From positions 1 to 56,414 of the forward strand of contig JAIYDJ010000110.1 of NCBI GenBank assembly GCA_027487575.1: a stretch of DNA of 56,414 nucleotides, given 5' to 3'. This document shows positions 1 to 10,207 of this stretch, in pieces. The number at the start of each line of letters is the position of its first letter. The first letter of the stretch is position 1. The stretch comes from Rhodobacter sp. Its GTDB lineage: Bacteria; Pseudomonadota; Alphaproteobacteria; Rhodobacterales; Rhodobacteraceae. The position numbers and the translations under genes are program-made. The notes under the pieces are model-generated. The model was not told where the DNA came from. It made no database searches and was given only the letters and a program-made list of their open reading frames with translations.

Positions 1-804
1 ATGGCGCACCGGTACCCTGACCGCACACCGGCCATCGGCGAGACGCTGATGGAAGTGAAGAACTGGAACGTCTGGCACCCCGACCAGAAGGATCGCCAGA
101 TGATCCGCGACGCCAGTTTTCACGTCCGCAAGGGCGAGATCGTCGGCATCGCCGGGCTTATGGGGGCCGGGCGCACCGAACTCGCCATGAGCCTCTTCGG
201 CCGCAGCTATGGCCGCAACATCAGCGGCAGCGTGACGATGGGTGGCAAGCCCGCCGATACCTCGACCGTGGCCAAGGCCATCGACGCCGGGCTGGCCTAT
301 GTGACCGAGGACCGCAAGGTTCTGGGTCTTGTGCTGGAAGAACCCATCGTGCGCAACATCACGCTGGCCAACCTGATGGGCGTGGCCACCAATGGCGTGC
401 TGTCCTTGCGGCGCGAGACGCAGGTGGCCGAGGAATACCGCCGGGCGATGAACATCCGCACGCCGGGCGTGATGCAAAAGGTGGTCAACCTGTCGGGCGG
501 CAACCAGCAGAAGGTGGTGCTGTCGAAATGGCTGTTCACCGATCCGCAGGTCCTGATCCTTGATGAACCGACGCGCGGCATCGACGTGGGCGCGAAGTTC
601 GAAATCTACGGCATCATGAACGAACTGGCCGCGCAGGGCCGGGGCGTCGTGATGATATCGTCGGAAATGCCCGAACTTCTGGGCATGTGCGACCGGATCT
701 ATGTGATGAACGAAGGCCGACTGGTCGGGGAACTTTCCCGCGCCGAGGCCAGCCAGGAGCGCATCATGGCGCTGATCCTGCAAAGCGGAGGAAAAGCTGC
801 ATGA
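1..804 (+). CDS. gguA: Sugar ABC transporter ATP-binding protein, GguA/MmsA-like (3' part)
   Basis: This is the C-terminal half of a double-ABC sugar importer ATPase of the GguA/XylG/MglA class. It hydrolyses ATP at the inner membrane to drive monosaccharide uptake. The visible second ABC domain has an ABC signature (LSGGNQQK, near residue 166) and a Walker B (VLILDEPTRGIDVGAK, near residue 187). The first domain lies upstream of the window, because family members are about 500 residues and only 267 are visible. The ATG at base 1 is therefore probably internal. The stop overlaps the next start as ATGA, so translation is coupled to the permease. The family handles pentoses and galactose, which fits the pentose-oxidation genes downstream. 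Confidence 0.9.
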   Translation: MAHRYPDRTPAIGETLMEVKNWNVWHPDQKDRQMIRDASFHVRKGEIVGIAGLMGAGRTELAMSLFGRSYGRNISGSVTMGGKPADTSTVAKAIDAGLAYVTEDRKVLGLVLEEPIVRNITLANLMGVATNGVLSLRRETQVAEEYRRAMNIRTPGVMQKVVNLSGGNQQKVVLSKWLFTDPQVLILDEPTRGIDVGAKFEIYGIMNELAAQGRGVVMISSEMPELLGMCDRIYVMNEGRLVGELSRAEASQERIMALILQSGGKAA

Positions 805-1979
805 GCGGAACGAAGGGCATCGGAAGCCATCTGGGCGGACATCTGCGCGAGAACGGCATGCTGGCGGCGCTGGTCGTCATCGTGCTGTTCTTCGTGGTGA
901 TCGTGCGGGTGTTCGAGGGCGTCGATTTCCTGTCGGCGCAGAACATCACCAACCTGTTCCTGCAGAACTCCTATGTCATCATCATGGCGCTGGGGATGCT
1001 TCTGGTCATCGTGGCCGGGCACATCGACCTGTCGGTGGGGTCGGTTGTCGGCTTCACCGGGGCGGTTGCGGCCGTGCTGACCGTCAATCTGGACTGGCCC
1101 GTGATTGCGGTGGTGCCGGCCTGTCTCTTCGTCGGGCTTCTGATCGGCGCAGCGCAGGGGTATTGGGTGGCGTATTGGCGCATCCCGTCATTCATCGTGA
1201 CGCTGGCGGGGATGCTGGTGTTTCGCGGGCTGACGCTGTGGCTGCTGGCCGGGCAGAACATCGGGCCGTTCCCCAAGGCGTTCCAGTCGCTGTCGACGGG
1301 GTTCATTCCCGACATGTTCGGGGTGGACAAGCCCAACGTCACCGCGCTGTTCCTTGTCTGCCTTGCGGCTTTGGCGATCGTGGCCGTCGGCTGGCGCGCA
1401 AGGTCGCGCGATGCGGCCTTCGGCGTGGAACCCGAACCCCTGACGATCTTCGTGATCCGCAATCTGGTGGTGTCAGCGGCCTTGATCTTTGTCGGCTACA
1501 AGTTGGCGAGTTTCCGGGGATTGCCCAACGTCGTGGTGATCCTGACTGTGCTGACTGTGCTGTACGCCTTCTTCACCGAGAACATGACCACCGGGCGACG
1601 CATCTACGCGCTCGGCGGCAACGAAAAGGCGGCCAAGCTTTCGGGGATCAAGACCGACCGGCTGGTGTTTCTGACATTCTGCAACATGGGGGTTCTGGCG
1701 GCGCTGGCGGGGATGATCGTGGCGGCGCGGCTGAATTCGTCGACGCCCAAGGCGGGCGGCGGATTTGAACTCGACGTGATCGCAGCAGTGTTCATCGGCG
1801 GGGCGTCGATGTCGGGCGGGGTCGGCAAGATCCTTGGCGCGGTGGTCGGTGCGCTGATCATGGGCGTGATGAACAACGGCATGTCGATCATGGGCATCGG
1901 CATCGACTATCAGCAGGTGATCAAGGGGCTGGTTCTGCTCGCTGCTGTGATCTTCGACGTCTACAACAAATCGAAATAA
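801..1979 (+). CDS. gguB: Sugar ABC transporter permease, GguB/MmsB-like
   Basis: This 392-residue integral membrane permease belongs to the RbsC/XylH/GguB family and forms the channel partner of the upstream ATPase. Many hydrophobic segments are visible, beginning about residue 20. A conserved stretch near the C-terminus (VIAAVFIGGASMSGGVGK) is typical of the family. The start at 801 is chosen because it overlaps the upstream stop (ATGA) and gives the expected N-terminus; an earlier in-frame start would run deep into the ATPase gene. The substrate is probably L-arabinose, D-xylose or galactose, inferred from the catabolic genes in the same operon. Confidence 0.92.
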   Translation: MSGTKGIGSHLGGHLRENGMLAALVVIVLFFVVIVRVFEGVDFLSAQNITNLFLQNSYVIIMALGMLLVIVAGHIDLSVGSVVGFTGAVAAVLTVNLDWPVIAVVPACLFVGLLIGAAQGYWVAYWRIPSFIVTLAGMLVFRGLTLWLLAGQNIGPFPKAFQSLSTGFIPDMFGVDKPNVTALFLVCLAALAIVAVGWRARSRDAAFGVEPEPLTIFVIRNLVVSAALIFVGYKLASFRGLPNVVVILTVLTVLYAFFTENMTTGRRIYALGGNEKAAKLSGIKTDRLVFLTFCNMGVLAALAGMIVAARLNSSTPKAGGGFELDVIAAVFIGGASMSGGVGKILGAVVGALIMGVMNNGMSIMGIGIDYQQVIKGLVLLAAVIFDVYNKSK

Positions 1980-1990
1980 GGTTGCCGATC

Positions 1991-2983
1991 ATGCTGTTGT
2001 CGCAAATTCTGAATGGTGACGGGTCGTTGTCGGTGGTTGCGCGCGAGGGCTCCGAAGCGGCGGTGGTGCGTGGCGCCAACAGCACCTACGCGCTGGCCGC
2101 CGAGGCGCTGAGCGCGGACCTGCCGCTGGCTGCGGTGATCGCGGCGCACGGGCTGGGCGAGGCGGTCGATCTTGCGGCACTGGCGGCGGCGGGGCGGTTG
2201 GCTTTGCCGATCACCCATCCCGATCCGTCGCACATGCACCTGACGGGCACCGGGCTGACCCATCTCGGCTCGGCCGCGACGCGTGATGCGATGCATGCCA
2301 AGCTGGACGGGGCCGAAACCCTGACCGACAGCATGAAGATGTTCCGCATGGGACTGGACGGCGGCCGCCCTGCTGCGGGCGAGGTCGGCGTGCAGCCCGA
2401 ATGGTTCTACAAGGGCAACGGCCACACCGCCATAGCCCCCGGCGCAACCCTGACCAGCCCCGGTTTCGCGCTGGACGGTGGCGAGGAGCCGGAACTCGCC
2501 GGCATCTACCTGATCGCCGCCGACGGCACGCCGGCCCGCGTCGGCTGGGCGCTGGCCAACGAGTTTTCCGACCATGTGACCGAGCGGATCAACTACCTCT
2601 ACCTCGCTCATTCCAAACTGCGCGAGGCTTCGTTCGGCCCCGAGATTCTGGTGGGCGACCTGCCTTCGGACGTGCGCGGCACCAGTCGTGTATTGCGCGA
2701 CGGTGCAGCGGTGTTCGAAGCCCCGTTCCTGTCGGGCGAGGCGAACATGTCGCACACAATGGCCAATCTGGAGCATCACCACTTCAAGTATGCGCTGTTC
2801 CGCCATCCGGGTGACTTGCACGTGCACATGTTCGGCACCGCGACACTGTCGTTTGCCGCAGGCCTTGTGCCGCAGGTCGGCGATATCTTTGAAATCGAGG
2901 CGGCAGCCTTTGGTCTGCCGCTGCGCAATCCGCTGGCCGTCGCCCCGGCCGAAACCGGCGCTGTCGCCGTGAAACAACTGTGA
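1991..2983 (+). CDS. gguC: GguC/AraD1-family protein (fumarylacetoacetate-hydrolase-like fold)
   Basis: This 330-residue protein resembles the GguC/AraD1 family, which has a fumarylacetoacetate-hydrolase-like fold. An acidic/histidine-rich core (HPDPSHMHLTGTGLTHLG) suggests metal-dependent chemistry on a keto acid. The ATG at 1991 is preferred because an AAGG lies 9 bases upstream; a TTG at 1982 is also in frame. It sits between the importer and an aldonate dehydratase, exactly where an oxidative arabinose pathway needs a 2-keto-3-deoxy-pentonate dehydratase, and no DapA-type AraD is present in the window. That function is an inference; some FAH-fold enzymes are known to dehydrate 2-keto-3-deoxy-arabinonate. 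Confidence 0.8.
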   Translation: MLLSQILNGDGSLSVVAREGSEAAVVRGANSTYALAAEALSADLPLAAVIAAHGLGEAVDLAALAAAGRLALPITHPDPSHMHLTGTGLTHLGSAATRDAMHAKLDGAETLTDSMKMFRMGLDGGRPAAGEVGVQPEWFYKGNGHTAIAPGATLTSPGFALDGGEEPELAGIYLIAADGTPARVGWALANEFSDHVTERINYLYLAHSKLREASFGPEILVGDLPSDVRGTSRVLRDGAAVFEAPFLSGEANMSHTMANLEHHHFKYALFRHPGDLHVHMFGTATLSFAAGLVPQVGDIFEIEAAAFGLPLRNPLAVAPAETGAVAVKQL

Positions 2984-2990
2984 GGACGCG

Positions 2991-4733
2991 ATGACCTTCA
3001 AACCCGCCGCATGGCCCCGCAAACTGCGCTCGCAAACCTGGTTCGGCGGCACGTCCAAGGACAACATCTATCACCGGGGCTGGATGAAGAATCAGGGCTT
3101 TCCGCCCGATCTGTTCGACGGCCGCCCGGTGATCGGCATCCTGAACACCTGGTCCGAACTGACACCCTGCAATGCCCATCTTCGCGACCTTGCCGAACGG
3201 GTGAAGCATGGAATCTACGAGGCGGGCGGATTTCCGGTGGAAGTGCCGGTGTTCTCGGCCTCTGAATCCGCTTTCCGCCCCACCGCGATGATGTTCCGCA
3301 ATCTGGCAGCGATGGCCGTGGAAGAGGCGATGCGCGGCCAGCCGATGGATGGTTGCGTGCTGATGGTCGGCTGCGACAAGACCACCCCCAGCCTTCTGAT
3401 GGCGGCAGCAAGCACCGACATTCCGTCCATCGTGGTGACGGGCGGGCCGATGCTGAACGGGTATTACAAGAACGAACGGGTCGGGTCGGGCACGCACCTT
3501 TGGAAGTTCAGCGAGGCGGTGAAGGCCGGCGAGATGACCCGCGAGGAATTTGTCGAGGCCGAAGCCTCGATGAGCCGCTCTCCGGGGTCGTGCAACACGA
3601 TGGGCACGGCCAGCACGATGGCCTCGATGGCCGAGGCGCTGGGGATGGCGCTGTCGGGCAACGCGGCCATTCCAGCCGTCGACAGCCGCCGCCGCGTGAT
3701 GGCGCAGATCACCGGGCGGCGCATCGTGCAGATGGTGAAGGACGATCTGAAACCCTCTGATATCCTTAAGAAAGAGGCGTTCGAGAACGCAATCCGCACC
3801 AACGGCGCTATCGGGGGCAGCACCAATGCGGTGATCCATCTTCTGGCCATCGCGGGCCGCGTTGGCATCGATCTGACGCTGGACGACTGGGATCGCTGCG
3901 GGCGCGATGTGCCCACGATCGTCAACCTGATGCCGTCGGGCAAGTACCTGATGGAAGAGTTCTTCTATGCCGGTGGCCTGCCCGTGGTCATCAAGCGGCT
4001 GGGCGAGGCGGGGTTGCTGCACAAGGACGCGCTGACCGTCAGTGGCGAGACGATGTGGGATCAGGTCAAGGACGTGGTCAACCACAACGACGACGTGATC
4101 CTGCCCACCGAGCGTGCGCTGGCCGCATCCGGCGGGGTCGTGGTGGTAAAAGGCAACCTTGCCCCGAACGGTGCGGTCCTGAAACCGTCCGCCGCCAGCC
4201 CGCATCTGCTGACCCACCGGGGCCGGGCGGTCGTGTTCGAGGATATCGACGACTACAAGGCCAAGATCAACGACGAGGCGCTGGACATCGACGAGACCTG
4301 CATCATGGTCCTGAAGAACTGCGGGCCCAAAGGCTATCCCGGCATGGCCGAGGTCGGCAATATGGGCTTGCCGCCCAAGGTGCTGCGCCGCGGCATCACC
4401 GACATGGTGCGAATATCGGACGCGCGGATGTCCGGCACCGCCTATGGCACCGTCTGCCTGCACACCTCGCCCGAGGCTGCGGCGGGTGGGCCGCTGGCCG
4501 TGGTACAGAACGGCGACTTCATCGAACTGGACGTGCCCAACCGCCGTCTGCATCTGGACATCACCGACGCGGAACTCGCCGCGCGCCTGTCGACATGGAC
4601 TCCCCGCGATTCCGGTCCGGCAAGCGGTTATGCCATGCTGCACCACCGGCATGTGATGGGGGCCGACACCGGGGCCGATCTGGACTTCCTGCAGGGCTGC
4701 CGGGGCAATCCGGTCGGCAAGGACAGCCACTGA
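2991..4733 (+). CDS. IlvD/Edd-family dehydratase, probable L-arabinonate (aldonate) dehydratase
   Basis: This 580-residue enzyme matches the sugar-acid branch of the IlvD/Edd family in length and motifs. It would remove water from L-arabinonate (or a related aldonate) to give 2-keto-3-deoxy-arabinonate. The iron-sulfur ligands expected for the family are visible as C60 (TPCNAH), C128 (GCDKTTP, with the metal-binding Asp-Lys) and C201 (SPGSCNTMGTAST). A GAGG ends 4 bases before the ATG. It is followed by a TGATG overlap with the sugar dehydrogenase. D-xylonate or D-galactonate are alternative substrates. Confidence 0.88.
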   Translation: MTFKPAAWPRKLRSQTWFGGTSKDNIYHRGWMKNQGFPPDLFDGRPVIGILNTWSELTPCNAHLRDLAERVKHGIYEAGGFPVEVPVFSASESAFRPTAMMFRNLAAMAVEEAMRGQPMDGCVLMVGCDKTTPSLLMAAASTDIPSIVVTGGPMLNGYYKNERVGSGTHLWKFSEAVKAGEMTREEFVEAEASMSRSPGSCNTMGTASTMASMAEALGMALSGNAAIPAVDSRRRVMAQITGRRIVQMVKDDLKPSDILKKEAFENAIRTNGAIGGSTNAVIHLLAIAGRVGIDLTLDDWDRCGRDVPTIVNLMPSGKYLMEEFFYAGGLPVVIKRLGEAGLLHKDALTVSGETMWDQVKDVVNHNDDVILPTERALAASGGVVVVKGNLAPNGAVLKPSAASPHLLTHRGRAVVFEDIDDYKAKINDEALDIDETCIMVLKNCGPKGYPGMAEVGNMGLPPKVLRRGITDMVRISDARMSGTAYGTVCLHTSPEAAAGGPLAVVQNGDFIELDVPNRRLHLDITDAELAARLSTWTPRDSGPASGYAMLHHRHVMGADTGADLDFLQGCRGNPVGKDSH

Positions 4734-5656
4734 TGGCGGCAAGGCGCAAAGTCGCGCTGGTCGGCATCGGCAAGATCGCCCGGGATCAGCATGTGCCCGC
4801 ACTGGCCGCCAGCCCGGACTGGGCACTGGCCGCGACCGTTTCACGATCGGGAGCCATCGACGGGGTGGAAAGCCACACCGACTTTGCCGCCATGCTGGCG
4901 GCGCGGCCCGACATCGGAACGGTGTCGCTCTGCATGCCCCCGGTGCCCCGGTACGACTATGCCGCCGCCGCCCTGCGCGCCGGACGGCATGTCATGCTGG
5001 AAAAGCCGCCCGGTGCGACGCTGGCCGAAGTGCACGATCTGCAGCGGCTGGCCGATGCCGCCGGGTTGACGCTGTTCGCCACCTGGCACAGCCGGATGGC
5101 CCATGCGGTGGCCCCGGCGCGGGCTTGGCTGGCCGACAGGACAGTCCGCACGGCCCACATCACCTGGCGCGAGGATGTGCGCAAATGGCATCCGGGGCAG
5201 GACTGGGTGTTCGAACCCGGCGGCATGGGCGTGTTCGACCCCGGCATCAACGCCCTGTCGATCCTGACCCACATCCTGCCTGCGCCCGTGCATCTGACCG
5301 CCGCGACGCTGGAGTTTCCGTCCAACCGCCAGACGCCGATTGCCGCCGACCTGTCCTTTTCGGGCGGGGTGACGGCGAACTTCGACTGGCGGCAGGAAGG
5401 CCCGCAGACCTGGGATATCGAGGTGGAAACCGACCGTGGCGCGATAGCGCTGCGGATGGGCGGCAACCGGCTGGAGGTTGACGGGGCCGAGGTCGCGGGT
5501 GAAAACTCGATCATGGGCGAATACCCCGCCCTTTACGCGCAGATGGCCCGGCTGGTTGAAACGGGGCTGTCGGATGTCGATCTTGCCCCGATGGTCCATG
5601 TGGCCGATGCCATGACCCTGGGGCGGCGCGTGACCGTGGCCCCGTTCGATTTTTGA
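4733..5656 (+). CDS. Gfo/Idh/MocA-family sugar 1-dehydrogenase (L-arabinose/D-galactose type)
   Basis: This 307-residue NAD(P)-dependent oxidoreductase has an N-terminal Rossmann fold (GIGKIARDQH near residue 12) and the family lysine in an EKPPG motif near residue 91. Its length and N-terminus resemble the L-arabinose/D-galactose 1-dehydrogenases of oxidative pentose pathways, which make the aldonolactone. The start overlaps the dehydratase stop (TGATG). No lactonase gene is visible in the window; hydrolysis may be spontaneous or encoded elsewhere. Confidence 0.83.
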   Translation: MAARRKVALVGIGKIARDQHVPALAASPDWALAATVSRSGAIDGVESHTDFAAMLAARPDIGTVSLCMPPVPRYDYAAAALRAGRHVMLEKPPGATLAEVHDLQRLADAAGLTLFATWHSRMAHAVAPARAWLADRTVRTAHITWREDVRKWHPGQDWVFEPGGMGVFDPGINALSILTHILPAPVHLTAATLEFPSNRQTPIAADLSFSGGVTANFDWRQEGPQTWDIEVETDRGAIALRMGGNRLEVDGAEVAGENSIMGEYPALYAQMARLVETGLSDVDLAPMVHVADAMTLGRRVTVAPFDF

Positions 5657-5666
5657 AGGATATCTC

Positions 5667-7175
5667 ATGCTGACCGGCAACCATCTGATCGCGGGCACCT
5701 GGGTGGCCGGGACGGACACCTTCCTGTCCACGCCCGCCACCGGCGAGGCGACCGCCTTTGCCAACGGCACGCCTGCCGACATCAACCGCGCCTGCGAAGC
5801 GGCCGAAGCGGCGTTCCCGGCCTATTCCGCCTTGCCGCGCGATGCCCGCGCCGCCTTCCTTGACCGTATCGCAGACGAGATCGACGCGCGGGGGGCGGAC
5901 CTGACCGCCCACGGGACCGCCGAAACCGGTCTGCCCGCAGCGCGGCTGGATGGCGAGCGGGGCCGCACAACCGGGCAACTTCGGCTGTTTGCCGCGCATA
6001 TCCGCGACGGCGCCTATCTGGACCGCCGCACCGACCCCGCACAACCCGACCGCAAACCCGCCGCGCGTCCCGAAATCCGGATGATCCAGCGACCCCTGGG
6101 CCCGGTTGCGGTGTTCGGCGCGTCGAACTTCCCGCTCGCCTTTTCGACGGCCGGGGGCGATACCGCCTCGGCGCTGGCGGCAGGGTGCCCGGTGGTGGTC
6201 AAGGGGCATCCCGCCCACCCCGCCACCGCCGAAATCGTGGCGCAAGCCATCCTTGCCGCGATCACGGCACTGAACCTGCCCGCAGGCGTCTTCTCGCTGG
6301 TGCAGGGCAACGGGTTCGGGATCGGCCAGGCGCTGGTTCAGCACCCGCTGATCAAGGCGGTGGGCTTTACCGGCGGTTTGAAGGGTGGGCGCGCGCTGTT
6401 CGATCTTTGCGCGCAGCGGCCCGAACCCGTGCCGTTCTATGGCGAGTTGGGGTCGGTCAACCCGATGTTCGTGCTGCCCCACGCCCTGTCGGCGCGCGGC
6501 GGAGCGATTGCGGCGGGCTGGGCGGCGTCGCTGACGATGGGGGCAGGGCAGTTCTGCACCAATCCCGGCATTGTCGTGCTGGTCGATGGTCCCGATGCGC
6601 AGACCTTTGTCGCCGCGGCCAAGGCGGCCCTTGCGCAGGTCGGTCCGCAAACCATGCTGACCGACGGCATCGCAGACGCCTTCCGCGCGGGGCGGGACCG
6701 TCTTGCCGCATCGCCCGCCGTGCGCGGCGTGCTGACGACGACCTGCGACGGGCGGCAGGCCAGCCCCGGCGTGTTCGAGGTTGCGGCGAAGGACTGGCTG
6801 GGCGATGACGCGCTGGGACACGAGGTGTTCGGGCCGCTGGGTCTGATCGTGCGCGCCAATGACCTTGCCGAGATGCAGGCCGTCGCCGCCGCGATCGAGG
6901 GTCAGTTGACCTGCACCCTGCAGGTCGATCCCGGCGACCATCCGACGGCGCGCAGCCTGCTGCCGGTTCTGGAACGCAAAGCGGGGCGCATTCTGGCGAA
7001 CGGCTTTCCGACGGGTGTCGAGGTGGGCGAGGCGCAGGTGCACGGCGGCCCCTATCCGGCCAGCACCAACTTCGGTGCGACGTCGGTCGGCACCATGGCG
7101 ATCCGGCGGTGGCTGCGCCCGGTGGCCTATCAGAACATGCCTCAGGATTTGCTGACGGGCGATCTGGCCCGATAA
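5667..7175 (+). CDS. Alpha-ketoglutaric semialdehyde dehydrogenase (aldehyde dehydrogenase family)
   Basis: This 502-residue aldehyde dehydrogenase is of the 2,5-dioxovalerate dehydrogenase type. It would oxidise alpha-ketoglutaric semialdehyde to 2-oxoglutarate, the last step feeding pentose carbon into the TCA cycle. The catalytic Cys is C297 (GAGQFCTNPG) and the general-base Glu is E260 (FYGELGSVNP). The start lies 10 bases after the sugar dehydrogenase with an AAGGA ribosome site. It is the last gene of the operon and is followed by a hairpin. Confidence 0.9.
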   Translation: MLTGNHLIAGTWVAGTDTFLSTPATGEATAFANGTPADINRACEAAEAAFPAYSALPRDARAAFLDRIADEIDARGADLTAHGTAETGLPAARLDGERGRTTGQLRLFAAHIRDGAYLDRRTDPAQPDRKPAARPEIRMIQRPLGPVAVFGASNFPLAFSTAGGDTASALAAGCPVVVKGHPAHPATAEIVAQAILAAITALNLPAGVFSLVQGNGFGIGQALVQHPLIKAVGFTGGLKGGRALFDLCAQRPEPVPFYGELGSVNPMFVLPHALSARGGAIAAGWAASLTMGAGQFCTNPGIVVLVDGPDAQTFVAAAKAALAQVGPQTMLTDGIADAFRAGRDRLAASPAVRGVLTTTCDGRQASPGVFEVAAKDWLGDDALGHEVFGPLGLIVRANDLAEMQAVAAAIEGQLTCTLQVDPGDHPTARSLLPVLERKAGRILANGFPTGVEVGEAQVHGGPYPASTNFGATSVGTMAIRRWLRPVAYQNMPQDLLTGDLAR

Positions 7176-7192
7176 GCAGTGGTCAAGTCACA

Positions 7193-7220
7193 CACCGGGC
7201 GCGGCGATGCGCGCCCGGTG
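7193..7220. terminator. Hairpin between convergent operons
   Basis: A perfect 10-bp inverted repeat (7193-7202 with 7211-7220) lies between the convergent semialdehyde dehydrogenase and cysNC genes. No long T-run follows on either strand, so it may end transcription weakly or protect 3' ends. Confidence 0.6.
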
Positions 7221-7231
7221 CGGTCCCCGCG

Positions 7232-9139
7232 TCAGGGGATCAGCCGTGCCACGATCAGATCTGCCGCCTGTTCGGCCGTCATCTCGGTGGTGTCGATGCG
7301 CAGTTCGGGCGCGTGGGGGTGTTCGTAGGGTGACGAAATTCCAGTGAAGTTTTTCAGCGCCCCGGACCGCGCCTTGGCATAAAGGCCCTTCACATCGCGC
7401 GCTTCGGCGACTTCCAGCGGCGTGTCCACGAACACCTCGATGAACTCGCCCGGCTGCATCATCCCGCGCACCATGTCGCGTTCGGACCGGAACGGCGAGA
7501 TGAAGGCGGTGATCACGATCAGACCCGCATCGGTCATCAGTTTCGCCACCTCGCCCACCCGCCGGATGTTTTCCACGCGGTCGGTTTCGGTGAAGCCCAG
7601 ATCCTTGTTCAACCCGTGGCGCACGTTGTCGCCATCCAGCAGGAAAGTGTGCCGGTTCATCCGGGCCAGATTGCGTTCCACCAGATTGGCGATGGTCGAC
7701 TTGCCCGACCCCGACAACCCGGTCAGCCACAGCACGGCCGGCTTCTGGTTCTTCATCGCGGCATGATGGTCGCGGCTGATGTCGGTGGCTTGCCAGTGGA
7801 TGTTGTGCGCCCGGCGCAGGGCAAAGTTGATCATGCCTGCGGCGATGGTGCGGTTGGTCAGCTTGTCGATCAGGATGAAGCCGCCCAGATCGCGGTTTTC
7901 GGCATAGGGCGCGAAGGGGATTTCGCGGTCGGTCGTCACGTTGGCCACACCGATGGCATTCAGGTCCAGCGTTTTGGCTGCCAGATGTTCCTGCGTGTTG
8001 ACGTTGATCTCGTACTTTGGCGGCTGGATGGTCGCCGACACGGTCTGCGTCCCGATCTTCAGCCAGTAGGGCCGGCCGGGGATCAGCGCCTGTTCATCCA
8101 TCCAGACCAGCGTCGTCTCGAACTGGTCTGCCACTTCCAGCGGGGCCTGCGCCGCCACGATCACCTGCCCCCGCGAACAGTCGATCTCGTCGGCCAGCGT
8201 CAGCGTGACGGATTCGCCCGCCACCGCCAGATCGCGGTCGCCCTCCAGACTGACGATGCGCGCGATGGTCGATGTCTTGCCCGACGGCAGCACGCGGATC
8301 GCATCGCCCGGTCGCACCTGACCGCTGACGATCACGCCCGCGAACCCGCGAAAATCCAGATTGGGGCGGTTGACCCATTGCACCGGCATCCGGAACGGGC
8401 CGGCCTGTTCGCGCGAGTCCTCGACCTCGACGGTTTCCAGATGGGGCAGCAGGGCGGTGCCGGTGTACCACGGCATGTTCGGGCTGTGCGCGGTGATGTT
8501 GTCGCCCTTGAACCCCGAAATCGGGATGGCAAGGAAATCGGTGATGCCGATGCTGGTGGCAAAGGTGCGGTAGTCGGCCACGATGCGGTCGAACACCTCT
8601 TCGTCATAGCCCACAAGGTCCATCTTGTTGACGGCCAGCACGACGTGGCGCACGCCCAGCAGGTGCACCAGCTTGCTGTGGCGGCGGGTCTGGGTCAGCA
8701 CGCCCTTGCGCGCGTCGATCAGGATGACGGCCAGATCGGTGGTCGATGCGCCCGTGACCATGTTGCGGGTGTATTGTTCGTGGCCGGGGGTGTCGGCGAC
8801 GATGAACTTGCGCTTTTCCGTGGTGAAGAAGCGGTAGGCCACGTCGATGGTGATGCCCTGTTCGCGTTCTGCCGCCAGCCCGTCGACCAGCAGGGCAAAG
8901 TCGATCTCATGACCTTGGGTGCCCACACGCTTGCTGTCGGCTTCCAGCGCCGCAAGCTGATCTTCGAAAATCATCTTGCTGTCATACAGCAGCCGTCCGA
9001 TCAGCGTCGACTTGCCGTCGTCGACCGATCCGCAGGTGATGAACCGCAGCATCGACTTGTGCTGATGCGCGTCAAGATAGGCGTCGATGTTCTCGGCGAT
9101 GAGGGTGTCGGTCTTGTAGATGGGATCGTTGATCGTCAT
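7232..9139 (-). CDS. cysNC: Bifunctional sulfate adenylyltransferase subunit 1 / adenylylsulfate kinase
   Basis: This 635-residue fusion joins the CysN GTPase subunit of ATP sulfurylase to the CysC APS kinase. Residues 37-44 (GSVDDGKS) are the CysN P-loop, followed by DTPGHEQY and NKMD of the GTPase. The APS-kinase P-loop GLSGSGKST is at residues 474-482. Together with CysD it converts sulfate to APS and then PAPS. The NodQ/CysNC fusion is common in alphaproteobacteria. It lies 42 bases downstream of cysD on the minus strand. No PAPS/APS reductase (cysH) is nearby. Confidence 0.96.
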   Translation of the reverse strand: MTINDPIYKTDTLIAENIDAYLDAHQHKSMLRFITCGSVDDGKSTLIGRLLYDSKMIFEDQLAALEADSKRVGTQGHEIDFALLVDGLAAEREQGITIDVAYRFFTTEKRKFIVADTPGHEQYTRNMVTGASTTDLAVILIDARKGVLTQTRRHSKLVHLLGVRHVVLAVNKMDLVGYDEEVFDRIVADYRTFATSIGITDFLAIPISGFKGDNITAHSPNMPWYTGTALLPHLETVEVEDSREQAGPFRMPVQWVNRPNLDFRGFAGVIVSGQVRPGDAIRVLPSGKTSTIARIVSLEGDRDLAVAGESVTLTLADEIDCSRGQVIVAAQAPLEVADQFETTLVWMDEQALIPGRPYWLKIGTQTVSATIQPPKYEINVNTQEHLAAKTLDLNAIGVANVTTDREIPFAPYAENRDLGGFILIDKLTNRTIAAGMINFALRRAHNIHWQATDISRDHHAAMKNQKPAVLWLTGLSGSGKSTIANLVERNLARMNRHTFLLDGDNVRHGLNKDLGFTETDRVENIRRVGEVAKLMTDAGLIVITAFISPFRSERDMVRGMMQPGEFIEVFVDTPLEVAEARDVKGLYAKARSGALKNFTGISSPYEHPHAPELRIDTTEMTAEQAADLIVARLIP

Positions 9140-9181
9140 GGGGCACCTGAATGCTTGGGGCGTGGCAGAAAACGGCAGGGA

Positions 9182-10087
9182 TCAGAAATAACCTTCCTGT
9201 TTCTTCTTCTCCATCGAGGCGGCCTGATCATGGTCGATGGCGCGGCCCTGCCGTTCGGAAGTGGTGGTCAGCAGCATTTCCTGAATGACTTCCGGCAGCG
9301 TGCGCGCCTCGCTTTCAACCGCCCCGGTCAAGGGATAGCAGCCCAGAGTCCGGAACCGGATCGAGCGCATCTGCGGCACCTCTCCCTCGCGCAGCGGAAA
9401 CCGGTCGTCGTCGACCATCAGAAGCAGGCCGTTGCGTTCGACCGTCGGGCGCATCGCGCTGAAATACAGCGGCACGATCTCGATGCCTTCAAGGTGGATG
9501 TATTGCCAGATGTCGAGTTCGGTCCAGTTCGAGATCGGAAAGGCGCGCACGCTTTCGCCCTTGACCTTGCGGGCATTGTAGATGCGCCACAACTCTGGCC
9601 GTTGGTTCTTGGGGTCCCAGCGGTGGTTGGCGGAGCGGAACGAAAACACCCGTTCCTTCGCGCGCGACTTTTCCTCGTCGCGCCGCGCGCCGCCGAAGGC
9701 CACGTCGAAGCCGTACTTGTCCAGCGCCTGCTTCAACCCTTCGGTTTTCCAAATGTCGGTGTGCAGCCCGCCGTGGTCGAACGGGTTGATCCCCCGCTCC
9801 AGCGCCTCGGGGTTCTGATGCACCAGAAGCTGCATCCCGGCCTCTTGCGCCGCCTTGCCGCGCAGGGCGTACATGTCGCGGAATTTCCACGTCGTATCGA
9901 CATGCAGCAGCGGAAAGGGCGGCGGCGCGGGGAAGAAGGCCTTCTTGGCCAGATGCAGCATCACGGCGCTGTCCTTGCCGACGCTGTACAGCATCACCGG
10001 GTTTTCGGCCTCGGCCACCACCTCGCGGAGGATGTGGATGCTTTCGGCCTCGAGGCGTTGCAGGTGGGTCAGGGTTTTGATCGTCAT
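9182..10087 (-). CDS. cysD: Sulfate adenylyltransferase subunit 2
   Basis: This 301-residue protein is the catalytic CysD subunit of ATP sulfurylase, of the PP-loop ATPase superfamily. The PP-loop is visible as [13 protein letters not shown] near residue 35, and the C-terminus shows the typical [14 protein letters not shown] and KKKQEGYF. The start at 10087 ([10 protein letters not shown]) is chosen over an upstream in-frame start because 66 extra residues would lack family similarity. It precedes cysNC in a two-gene operon and is divergent from the LuxR-like gene. Confidence 0.96.
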   Translation of the reverse strand: MTIKTLTHLQRLEAESIHILREVVAEAENPVMLYSVGKDSAVMLHLAKKAFFPAPPPFPLLHVDTTWKFRDMYALRGKAAQEAGMQLLVHQNPEALERGINPFDHGGLHTDIWKTEGLKQALDKYGFDVAFGGARRDEEKSRAKERVFSFRSANHRWDPKNQRPELWRIYNARKVKGESVRAFPISNWTELDIWQYIHLEGIEIVPLYFSAMRPTVERNGLLLMVDDDRFPLREGEVPQMRSIRFRTLGCYPLTGAVESEARTLPEVIQEMLLTTTSERQGRAIDHDQAASMEKKKQEGYF

Positions 10088-10207
10088 GCGCGAAGTCTCT
10101 TGTGACACGGTTGACGGCCTCGATAGCATTGTGCATTTTGCGCGGAACCCCCCATTTGGGGGCATCAGTGGAGATGCGACATTCCGCGCGACAGCGATCT
10201 TCTGACC

